Origin: Treponema parvum
GTDB taxonomy: Bacteria; Spirochaetota; Spirochaetia; Treponematales; Treponemataceae
Direction of reading: 5' to 3'
Length of the DNA: 64,000 bases
NCBI RefSeq assembly: GCF_017893945.1
Contig: NZ_CP054257.1
Coordinates: forward strand, 1 to 64,000
The position numbers and the translations under genes were made by a program. The notes beneath the pieces are model-generated. The model saw only the letters and a list, made by a program, of their open reading frames with translations. It was not told the origin of the DNA and made no database searches. Shown piece by piece: positions 8,012 through 15,062 of the stretch. Position 1 is the stretch's first letter; every line of letters begins with the position of its first letter.

Positions 8012-9751
8012 TTAAATCAGTTCTTCGAGGTCTATTTCACCGGCAACGCACGGAACGTTTATAGCCCAGTTTTCAAGGACAGCCGGATGGATCTCGCCGA
8101 ACACGCCTACCTGCTTACCGTTTACGATAACGGCTGCCTGTCTGCCCGGTATAAAGCGCGGATCGCTGCTTTCTTTTACTTCATATTTGTGGTCAAGATA
8201 ATACAAGAGGGCGGAAACTTCTCCGGCGGCGCCGTTAAAATTGGCGTTGTTTGCGGCTGTCAAAAAACCCAGGTTCTGTCTTGTTCTTGTTCCCGTGTTC
8301 TCTTTTTCACAGATATAAGCTACTTTACCTATTTCAAAAATTTTGTGCGGAAAGACGGCGTTTGCGGAAATGCTTTCGGCCTTAAGCAGGGACGGAATTA
8401 CGGAAGATCGTATGAACTGATAATTTTCGCTCATGGGGTTGGCAATTTCTATCACATTCGAACCGTCCGTGTTCATTTTTTCAATATAGTCCTGTCTGCT
8501 GCCCACGTAGTTGAATATCATTTCCTGATAGCCGAGTCCCACCATAAGGGTTTTGGTTTTTCTGGAAAATTCCGTAAGAGGCAAAAGGCGGCCTATCGTA
8601 AAGTCGCCCGGTTTTTCGGGTTTAAAAGTCGTAAGATCAAGTCCAATCATAACGTCTTCGATTATGTCGACTTCGTGTAAAAAATCATTGCGGTAGGGCG
8701 GCGGATTTAATATAAATTGGGTATCTTCGCCGCCGTCTTTGTATTTTATGTTTTTTACGCTTACGGCGTTACCCATGCGCTCAAGAGCCGCCGTAACTTC
8801 CTTTTGCGTTAATTCCAATCCCAAAAGCTTATTTATGTGTGAAAGAGAAGTCGTTGTGGGAAGCTGGAAATAATACGGCGCGACTATGTCTTTTCCCAGC
8901 CCGGTATCGTAAGGATGGCAGACTTTTACGGGCAAAATTTCATATCCGCAGTCGGCAAAATCGCAGGCGACCATGTTGGCCGAAAGTATGAGATTTTCGA
9001 TATTGTCGCCGGTAAGCTCTACCATTAGATCTTTTTCTCCGACTTGTACGGCGCCCAATGTGGCGCTGTTGATTATAGGCGCCATGGACAAGATTTCACC
9101 TTTGTCGTCTACCAGCAGGGGAAATTTTTTCATGTCTTTTAAAATCCAGCCGTAGTCTTTCCCTTTTGGATGATCTGTAAGGATCTGCCTGCATGTCATG
9201 GGCTCGGTAACCTGCAGGGGGACAAAGGACGTTTTATCGGGATCTACAGCCTTATAGTGAACAGGGAATTTTATTTGCGACACATTGTATATTCCCATGG
9301 AAATGGATTTTCTCTTTCTTCCGAAATTCCAGGCAAGTTTTTCCTGTGTCTGGATGATATCCAAGAGCATGGGTTCGTCGATAGCCTTGCCGGAAATGAC
9401 GAAGGCTACCATGTAAGGCCGAATGTTTTTTAATTCCGGATCGACGGTCGCGATTCTGTTTCCAATGTCTTTAACGTCTCCTTTTTTTGACATAAAAGAC
9501 GAATAATCGACGCTTTTTTTCCCGCTGTAAAGGCGTATCTGCCTTGCGATTCCGTTTGTAGACCAAAGATCCGGGCGGTTGGTATCGTTTAGTTCGATTT
9601 TTATGGTGCGCAGGTCTTCCGGTAAAGATTCATCGGGTTTTTCATCAAGCTCGGCCTTTCCGCAGGTCAGTATTTTTTCAAGAGATTCATAATCATATTT
9701 TTTACCGATCTGTTTAAAAAACAAAGATTCGTTCACTTCTATTTTGGGCAT
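8012..9751 (-). CDS. pheT: Phenylalanyl-tRNA synthetase beta subunit, archaeal-type
   Basis: The beta chain of PheRS, which with PheS charges tRNA-Phe. The protein is 579 residues from ATG 9751, which has GAGG 7 nt upstream; an upstream in-frame extension to 9988 runs through a dispersed repeat and is not coding. It starts MPKIEVNESLFFKQIG and lacks the N-terminal tRNA-binding (EMAP-like) domain of ordinary bacterial PheT (about 800 residues). The B5 motif region contains NPPPYRNDFLHEVDIIEDV, followed by the catalytic-like fold and EIGKVA. This short archaeal/eukaryotic form is known in spirochaetes. pheS is not in the window. Confidence 0.93.
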   Translation of the reverse strand: MPKIEVNESLFFKQIGKKYDYESLEKILTCGKAELDEKPDESLPEDLRTIKIELNDTNRPDLWSTNGIARQIRLYSGKKSVDYSSFMSKKGDVKDIGNRIATVDPELKNIRPYMVAFVISGKAIDEPMLLDIIQTQEKLAWNFGRKRKSISMGIYNVSQIKFPVHYKAVDPDKTSFVPLQVTEPMTCRQILTDHPKGKDYGWILKDMKKFPLLVDDKGEILSMAPIINSATLGAVQVGEKDLMVELTGDNIENLILSANMVACDFADCGYEILPVKVCHPYDTGLGKDIVAPYYFQLPTTTSLSHINKLLGLELTQKEVTAALERMGNAVSVKNIKYKDGGEDTQFILNPPPYRNDFLHEVDIIEDVMIGLDLTTFKPEKPGDFTIGRLLPLTEFSRKTKTLMVGLGYQEMIFNYVGSRQDYIEKMNTDGSNVIEIANPMSENYQFIRSSVIPSLLKAESISANAVFPHKIFEIGKVAYICEKENTGTRTRQNLGFLTAANNANFNGAAGEVSALLYYLDHKYEVKESSDPRFIPGRQAAVIVNGKQVGVFGEIHPAVLENWAINVPCVAGEIDLEELI

Positions 9752-9800
9752 ATAAGACCTCGCAGATTTTCGACATTTTCGTTGTTCAATGAAATGGCGT

Positions 9801-9960
9801 GTTTTGAAAATGAGGTACTCAAGGCGAGGTTCCGGCAGCGTGACGCTTCGAGCGTTATGCTTACGGAATTCTACTCTAAAAGCTCGACCGCGGCATACAC
9901 AGCGAGTTTGCAACGCAAACTCGGTAGTGAGGCGAAGCCGAACGGCGTTCTCGCCGAAAG
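9801..9960. repeat. Dispersed two-module intergenic repeat (full copy)
   Basis: This stretch upstream of pheT is repeated in the window. Module 1 (9801-9875) recurs almost identically at 12853-12925. Module 2 (9876-9960) recurs inverted at about 25850-25945. Module 2 contains a perfect hairpin, CGAGTTTGC-aac-GCAAACTCG, and a second stem in the CGGCGTTCTCGCCG segment. No open reading frame is shared in a believable way. It behaves like a MITE or REP-type element. The rest of the 9752-10093 gap holds nothing I recognise apart from a palindrome ATTCCGGCCGGAAT at 10060-10073. Confidence 0.8.
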
Positions 9961-10093
9961 TACATTTCTTATTATGTCTTGCTTTCAAAGCTCGACATTC
10001 AGACTATTGTAGTATAACAAAATAGGTTTATGCTGTCCATAATTCGGAAATTATCGGCATTCCGGCCGGAATAGATGACCTATCTATAAGACT

Positions 10094-10423
10094 TCAGTCA
10101 ACCAACATTTCTTTTAGAATGTTTTTTACTGCCGAAATTTCTTTTTTAGTTATTTTTCCCAAATGCTTTACAAGTCTGGTATTATCAACGGTTCTTATCT
10201 GATCCAAAACAATCCACCCGTTTTTCCCCTCAAACTTAACAGGAATTCTGGTCGGATATTGGCGGGATTTACTCGTCATGGGCGCAATGATAACGGTATC
10301 GATATGATGATTCATCTCATCGGGGGAAATGACAAGGCACGGTCTTGTTTTCTTTATCTCGTGTCCCACAGTCGGGTCAAGACTCACGCGATAAACATTA
10401 TACTGACTCGCTACCATTCCCAT
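10094..10423 (-). CDS. mazF: MazF/PemK-family endoribonuclease toxin
   Basis: A 109-residue toxin of the MazF/PemK family, which cleaves mRNA at short motifs. The family signature is clear: YNVYRVSLDPTVGHEIKKTR near the N-terminus, RPCLVISPDEMN (about 27-38), the core strand VIIAPMTSK, and a C-terminal helix RLVKHLGKITKKE. Length is standard. Its start overlaps the end of mazE by 13 nt, the usual translational coupling. Transcription is from the mazE promoter on the same strand. Confidence 0.92.
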   Translation of the reverse strand: MGMVASQYNVYRVSLDPTVGHEIKKTRPCLVISPDEMNHHIDTVIIAPMTSKSRQYPTRIPVKFEGKNGWIVLDQIRTVDNTRLVKHLGKITKKEISAVKNILKEMLVD

Positions 10424-10653
10424 TCAAACGCTCCCGAAACCGGAATATCGTCCAAAATATCTTCCTTGTTTTGGTGCATGGCGCAAAAGGCCTCTGCCCA
10501 ACCGGAACGAGGTTGTTCTGTTACAGGCGTAAGCCATATTCCTTTTTCCGTTACTTCCATGTTCATTTTGTCTTTTACGAAAAATTTATCCAGAACGGGT
10601 TTCGGAAATCTTACTCCGCGAGAATTGCCGATCGGAACTATGGAAACCAACAT
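10411..10653 (-). CDS. mazE: MazE/AbrB-type antitoxin
   Basis: An 80-residue antitoxin with an N-terminal AbrB/MazE swapped-hairpin DNA-binding domain (MLVSIVPIGNSRGVRFPKPV, residues 1-20) and an acidic/aromatic tail (GWAEAFCAMHQ, DDIPVSGAFEWEW) of the kind that threads into MazF. I start it at ATG 10653, which has AAAGGGG upstream; a longer frame to 10704 would run into the promoter. It should neutralise the downstream mazF product and repress the operon. Confidence 0.9.
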   Translation of the reverse strand: MLVSIVPIGNSRGVRFPKPVLDKFFVKDKMNMEVTEKGIWLTPVTEQPRSGWAEAFCAMHQNKEDILDDIPVSGAFEWEW

Positions 10654-10675
10654 AAAGCACCCCTTTATTGATGTA

Positions 10676-10704
10676 ATTATTATGTAATAACATGGTTTTG
10701 TCAA
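10676..10704 (-). promoter_or_regulatory. mazEF promoter with inverted-repeat operator
   Basis: Reading the minus strand, a perfect TTGACA -35 box (10704-10699) precedes an AT-rich -10 region at about 10681-10676 with 16-17 nt spacing. The inverted repeat TTATTA-2nt-TAATAA (10677-10690) overlaps the -10 box, the position expected for a MazE autorepression operator. Confidence 0.65.
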
Positions 10705-10934
10705 GGAAAAATCGCTAAAAATCGCTAAAGGCGAGTTTTTAGAGCTGCCCTAAAACAACGGAATGTTCGGCAGTTTTTTATAAAAGCAACGGAGGTTTAA
10801 GAATGGTTCGCCTATAAAACAGTTCGTCATCTCATCGCATTATCAGATGCTTGGCTGCGGGATTATATCGTTAAAACTCGACGTTTTATGCCGCGTTTAT
10901 TGATCATGCAAAGTAAAGTCAATAATATAGTGAC
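10705..10934. other. Gene-less gap between mazE and rocF
   Basis: A 230-nt stretch without a supported gene. It contains a weak hairpin (CTGCC...GGCAG) followed by a T-run near 10745-10780, direct copies of AAATCGCTAAA, and a well-formed GGAGG followed by an ATG frame of only four codons (10803), perhaps the relic of a small gene. rocF starts at 10935 with no clear Shine-Dalgarno. Confidence 0.4.
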
Positions 10935-11843
10935 ATGAATATAAACATACTTGAAGTGCCGCTTGATTTTGGGGCAAGCCGGCACGGGTCGGATATGGGG
11001 CCGGCGGCGATAAGGCTTGCGGGGCTTCAAAGCCGGCTTGAACAACTCGGACACAAAATTGTAGATTACCGTTCAACCGTAAAAATAGAATCCGAAGATT
11101 ATAAAAAAGAAGGCAATCCTAAGGCAAAATACCTATTGCCTATAGTTGCCGCCTGCACTCAGCTTGCAAGAGAAGTTGAAAGCATTGCGGACAGGGAAGA
11201 ATTTCCTTTGATTTTAGGAGGAGATCATTCCATTGTGCTGGGGTCTCTGGCGGGAATGGCGGCCGCATGCAAAAAAAAGCAACAGCGGCTCGGCGTTTTG
11301 TACGTAGACGCTCACGGGGACTTTAATACGGCGGAGACTACGATTTCGGGAAATGTGCACGGCGAATGCCTTGCGGCTTCATGCGGATACGGATTAAAAG
11401 AGTTGACGGATTTGTACTTTGCCGGAAGAAAAGTAGATCCTGCAAACGTGTGCTTTGTAGGAACACGCGATCTTGATCCCGGTGAAAAAGCTCTCATGAA
11501 AAAAGCAGGGGTTACGGTCTTTAGCATGAGCGACATAGACAAGCAGGGTTTTCCGGTGATATTGAAAAAGATAATTGAGTTTTTTAGAGAAAGAGCGGAC
11601 GCGGTACACCTGAGCTTCGATATGGACGTTCTTGATCCCATGTTCGCTCCTGGCACGGGAATCCCGCTGCAAGCCGGCCTTTCAAACAGGGAAGGTCTTC
11701 TCATAATGGAAGAAATGTGCGGTACCGGAATGGTAAAATCGGCGGAAATCGTAGAAGTAAACCCTGTATTGGATATAAGGAACATGACGGCGGCTTTAGC
11801 CGTAGATCTCATAGCAAGATTGTTGGGAGATAAGATTTATTAA
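10935..11843 (+). CDS. rocF: Arginase
   Basis: Hydrolyses arginine to ornithine and urea using a binuclear manganese centre. All ureohydrolase signatures are present in 302 residues: GGDHSIVLG (about 94-102), DAHGDFN (about 121-127), SGNVHG (arginase-type substrate loop, rather than agmatinase) and SFDMDVLDP (about 228-236), with a conserved Glu in SAEIVEVNP near 274. Treponemal peptidoglycan is known to contain ornithine, so this enzyme may feed the cell wall as well as arginine breakdown. The next gene overlaps or abuts its stop. Confidence 0.93.
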   Translation: MNINILEVPLDFGASRHGSDMGPAAIRLAGLQSRLEQLGHKIVDYRSTVKIESEDYKKEGNPKAKYLLPIVAACTQLAREVESIADREEFPLILGGDHSIVLGSLAGMAAACKKKQQRLGVLYVDAHGDFNTAETTISGNVHGECLAASCGYGLKELTDLYFAGRKVDPANVCFVGTRDLDPGEKALMKKAGVTVFSMSDIDKQGFPVILKKIIEFFRERADAVHLSFDMDVLDPMFAPGTGIPLQAGLSNREGLLIMEEMCGTGMVKSAEIVEVNPVLDIRNMTAALAVDLIARLLGDKIY

Positions 11844-12606
11844 GAGGCTCGGCTTTTTGTCCGCCGGAATCTTCGTTTTTGTTTTTTCTTTGCCGGCGCT
11901 GCAGATACAGACAAAATCTTCTCTTATGGATATGAGCTGGACTATTGAAAAGACGGCGGGAGCTCTGAGCGTAATAAATGAAATAAAAGGCAATTCGGGA
12001 GAAACGGACAGATCCTTTTCAAAATTCATGAATTATTCCGGAGCCTTAATCGTAGTAGAGATAAACGATTTTTTTCTTATAAAATCGCTGACTAATTTCG
12101 GAGTGCTTTATCACCCGCAGGGAATCGCCTGGTCGGATATAATGAATAAAACGAGCGACATATATTCGGTCTCTACTCAGGAGACTATAGGAATTCCGAT
12201 CCGCATAGGTTACGGGATAACCGCATATCCGTTCGTGGGATATTCTTATTTAAAACTTGATTATAAAAACGACTATGAGTTTTTACCTAGGAATTTTTAC
12301 GGGCATACGATATATCATGATTTTTTATTCGGAGTTGAACATAGGTTTTATTTAAAAAAATGGTTCGGGATGGATATAAAAGGCATGGTTACGCCCTTTT
12401 CCTATTATTATCCTTTGAAAAGCGATTATTCTTTCTGCTTTGAATGGGGTGCCGATTTATTTTTTGAATATGAATATTTCGGTTTACATCTTTATGTTTC
12501 ACGCCGCAATACGCTGGAAAAGGGGGACAATTACGAACGCTATTTTTCTTCCATAGGCGACATCGGAATCACGTTCCGCATCGGAGCGAAAACGGCTGAA
12601 ATGTAA
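11839..12606 (+). CDS. Putative outer-membrane beta-barrel protein
   Basis: I do not recognise a named family. The product is about 250 residues, starts with a signal-peptide-like hydrophobic stretch (SAGIFVFVFSLPALQ) and then shows alternating aromatic/polar strands (GYGITAYPFVGYSYLKLDY, HDFLFGVEHRFYLKKW, GADLFFEYEYFGLHLYV) ending in a strand-like IGDIGITFRIGA, as in small outer-membrane barrels. No ATG is available: TTG 11857 has GAGG 9 nt upstream but lacks a basic n-region, whereas ATT 11839, which overlaps the arginase stop and has GGGAG 9 nt upstream, would add a basic IKRLGF n-region. I list the ATT start as the better signal peptide but not proven. Confidence 0.65.
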   Translation: MKRLGFLSAGIFVFVFSLPALQIQTKSSLMDMSWTIEKTAGALSVINEIKGNSGETDRSFSKFMNYSGALIVVEINDFFLIKSLTNFGVLYHPQGIAWSDIMNKTSDIYSVSTQETIGIPIRIGYGITAYPFVGYSYLKLDYKNDYEFLPRNFYGHTIYHDFLFGVEHRFYLKKWFGMDIKGMVTPFSYYYPLKSDYSFCFEWGADLFFEYEYFGLHLYVSRRNTLEKGDNYERYFSSIGDIGITFRIGAKTAEM

Positions 12607-12749
12607 GTTGACGCAGAACCGTATAAGCCCCGCGGTGTACCGGTGCGAAGATGACAGCGGAAACGGCGCAAAGCAGGCGCAGCTTCGGAGCGAAACGAAG
12701 CGATCAACACGGTGCGGAATCGGCGCGGATCGGACTTTAAAAAATCTTG

Positions 12750-12768
12750 CCGCCGAAAGCGGTTTTTT
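12750..12768 (+). terminator. Possible intrinsic terminator after the barrel protein
   Basis: Short stem CCGC-5nt-GCGG followed directly by six T, with A-rich sequence upstream that can extend the stem. It lies about 145 nt after the stop codon; the sequence between is non-coding in appearance. Confidence 0.5.
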
Positions 12769-12852
12769 ATTATATTTTTATAAGCCGGTTCATTTTCGAG
12801 ATTGATAGAACTCGAAATTTTCCAACCTTTTAGTGTGTCGACAAAATGTCAA

Positions 12853-12925
12853 GTTTTGAAAACACAGCGCTTAAGGCAAGGTTCCGGCAGCGTGACGCTT
12901 CGAGCGTTATGCTTGCAAATTCTAA
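12853..12925. repeat. Dispersed repeat, module 1 copy
   Basis: Matches 9801-9875 over most of its length, including the identical segment GGTTCCGGCAGCGTGACGC and the following CTTCGAGCGTTATGCTT. It lacks the second hairpin module. It ends about 25 nt before the htpG start, so it sits where the htpG promoter or leader should be. Confidence 0.75.
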
Positions 12926-12949
12926 TTTTAATTGTATGAGGAAAAATTT

Positions 12950-14923
12950 ATGGCAAAACATCAATTTCAAACAGAGGTTAATCAGCTTTTAAAACTCATA
13001 ATACATTCCATGTATTCGAACAAAGATATTTTTTTAAGGGAAATAGTTTCAAACGCATCCGACGCTATCGACAAGTTGAAGTATTTGACGGTTTCCGACG
13101 ATTTATATAAGTCTATAAAATTCGATCCGAGGATAGACATTTCCTTTGATGAAAAAGAAAACGTGCTGACAGTGCAGGATTCAGGATTGGGAATGGATGA
13201 AAAAGATCTCACCGAAAATCTGGGCACAATCGCCCGTTCCGGGACCAAGGCCTTTCTTGAAAAACTCGGCAGCGACGCGGCAAAAAATTCATCGCTGATA
13301 GGACAGTTCGGAGTCGGTTTTTATTCGGCGTTTATGGCTTCAAAAAGGATAGACGTCTATACGCGCAAGGCCGGCGACAAATCCGGAAAACTTTGGCATT
13401 GGTCGAGCGACGGAGTTAATTCTTATGAAATAGAAGAAACGGACGCCGCCGGTGAAATTTCAAAAAAATTCGGATTCGACGATAAAGAAAAAGTCGGTTC
13501 GGTAATAGAAATGCACCTTAACGACGAAAGCAAAGAATACGCGAGCCGCTGGAAAATAGAAGAACTTATAAAAAGATACAGCGACCACATAGCCTTTCCC
13601 ATCTTTTTGCACTATGTTCAAAATAAGTACGACGATAAAGGAAAGATTACCGGATCCGAAAATAAGGTTGATCAGGTAAACAGCGCGAGCGCTTTATGGA
13701 AGCGTCCCAAGTCGGAACTGAAAGACGAAGACTATAACGACTTTTATAAGACTTTAAGCCACGACACCCTAGATCCTTTGATGTATGTGCACACTCATGC
13801 CGAAGGAACGCAGGAATACACGACGCTGTTTTATGTTCCACAGCAGGCTCCGTTCGATATGTACCAGGCGGACTATAAGAGCGGAGTAAAGCTTTATGTA
13901 AAGCGCGTTTTTATTACGGACGACGACAGGGAACTGTTGCCGGCGTATTTAAGATTTGTCCGCGGTATTATAGACAGTGAAGATCTTCCTCTGAACGTAA
14001 GCCGTGAAATTCTTCAGAAAAACAGGATTTTGGAAAATATCCGCACAGCGTCCGTAAAAAAATTGCTGGGAGAATTTAAAAAGATGGGAGACGCCGCCGA
14101 CAAAGCGCGCAAGGCGGAAAAACCTGGCGATGACGAAAAAAAGGCTTTGGAAAACTGGAATAAGTTTGTTTCCGCTTTTAACCGTCCCGTAAAAGAAGGG
14201 CTTTATTCCGATTATGCAAACCGTGAAGAAATTGCAGATATCGTGAGGTTTAAAAGCACCGACGAGAGCGGTACCGGAGACGATAAGTGGACCAGCTTTG
14301 CCGACTATGTGCAGCGCATGAAACCTGAGCAAAAAGCCATTTACTATATAACCGGGACGGATGAAAAAAATCTGCGCTTAAGCCCGCTGCTTGAAGCCTA
14401 CAGAAAAAAAGGCTTTGAAGTTCTTATTATGTTTGACGAAATAGACGATATTGTAATTCCCGCTTTCGGCAAATATAAGGATTTCGAACTAAAGGCCGTA
14501 AACCGTGCAGGAAGCGACGAAGAGCTCGGCGTAGATAAAAAAGAAGCTGAAAAAAAGGACAAGGAATTCAAGCCCGTAGTTGAAAAAATAAAAAAAGCTT
14601 TGGGAGACAGGGTAAAGGACGTTCGTTTGAGCAAGCGGCTTTCCGATAGTCCTGCTTGTATCGTAGTTGATGAAAACGATCCTTCTTTGCAGATGGAGCG
14701 CATGATGAAAGCTATGGGACAAAAAAGCTTTGCGGAAGTTAAACCCATTCTGGAAGTAAACGCCGATCACGCGATACTTGCGAAAATTCGCGAATCTGAG
14801 GACGAACAATACATTGAAAAGATTTCTACGGTACTGTTGGATCAAGCCATGCTGATGGACGGCGCTGAAATAAAAGATCCTGCGGATTTTGTTAAAAAAC
14901 TCAACGACCTGCTCAGCATTTGA
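12950..14923 (+). CDS. htpG: Chaperone HtpG (Hsp90)
   Basis: Bacterial Hsp90, an ATP-driven dimeric chaperone. The 657-residue protein has the GHKL ATP-binding motifs IVSNASDAIDKLK (about 27-39), DSGLGMDEKDL and IGQFGVGFYSAF (about 115-126), the middle-domain Arg loop region DLPLNVSREILQ near 350, and the C-terminal dimerisation domain ending MLMDGAEI...FVKKLNDLL. The start is ATG 12950, preceded by GAGG with 8 nt spacing; an upstream TTG frame adds six codons but has no support. A clear terminator follows, so it is a single gene. Confidence 0.96.
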   Translation: MAKHQFQTEVNQLLKLIIHSMYSNKDIFLREIVSNASDAIDKLKYLTVSDDLYKSIKFDPRIDISFDEKENVLTVQDSGLGMDEKDLTENLGTIARSGTKAFLEKLGSDAAKNSSLIGQFGVGFYSAFMASKRIDVYTRKAGDKSGKLWHWSSDGVNSYEIEETDAAGEISKKFGFDDKEKVGSVIEMHLNDESKEYASRWKIEELIKRYSDHIAFPIFLHYVQNKYDDKGKITGSENKVDQVNSASALWKRPKSELKDEDYNDFYKTLSHDTLDPLMYVHTHAEGTQEYTTLFYVPQQAPFDMYQADYKSGVKLYVKRVFITDDDRELLPAYLRFVRGIIDSEDLPLNVSREILQKNRILENIRTASVKKLLGEFKKMGDAADKARKAEKPGDDEKKALENWNKFVSAFNRPVKEGLYSDYANREEIADIVRFKSTDESGTGDDKWTSFADYVQRMKPEQKAIYYITGTDEKNLRLSPLLEAYRKKGFEVLIMFDEIDDIVIPAFGKYKDFELKAVNRAGSDEELGVDKKEAEKKDKEFKPVVEKIKKALGDRVKDVRLSKRLSDSPACIVVDENDPSLQMERMMKAMGQKSFAEVKPILEVNADHAILAKIRESEDEQYIEKISTVLLDQAMLMDGAEIKDPADFVKKLNDLLSI

Positions 14924-14984
14924 TTTTTTCGATGAGACGTCCGGAACAAGCAAAGTTCTTATGACCGGACATAACGGCGATAAA

Positions 14985-15018
14985 AAGGCGGCTTGAAAAT
15001 TTTAGGCTGCCTTTTTTT
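14985..15018 (+). terminator. Intrinsic terminator of htpG
   Basis: Arms AAGGCGGC (14985-14992) and GCTGCCTT (15006-15013) pair over 8 bp with one G-T, followed by seven T. A second inverted repeat, GTCCGG...CCGGAC, lies just upstream (about 14939-14970). Confidence 0.8.
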
Positions 15019-15024
15019 GTATAT

Positions 15025-15054
15025 TTGACAACAGAGTAAACTCAAAGGTATAAT
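15025..15054 (+). promoter_or_regulatory. Consensus sigma-70 promoter of ptsI
   Basis: Perfect -35 TTGACA (15025-15030) and perfect -10 TATAAT (15049-15054) with an 18-nt spacer. The ptsI ATG is at 15063, only 9 nt after the -10 box, so transcription should start at or within two bases of the start codon. There is no Shine-Dalgarno. Confidence 0.85.
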
Positions 15055-15062
15055 TTCCTGAA

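Noticed and set aside
9782..10025. Overlapping small frames upstream of pheT, and a similar one at 25762-26076
   Set aside because: Their shared peptide arises only because both run through copies of the dispersed repeat.
10800..10820. Small gene starting at ATG 10803 after GGAGG
   Set aside because: The frame ends after four codons; no downstream continuation in another frame that I recognise.
12608..12805. 65-codon frame after the barrel protein
   Set aside because: No ribosome site, low-complexity translation, and it overlaps a probable terminator.
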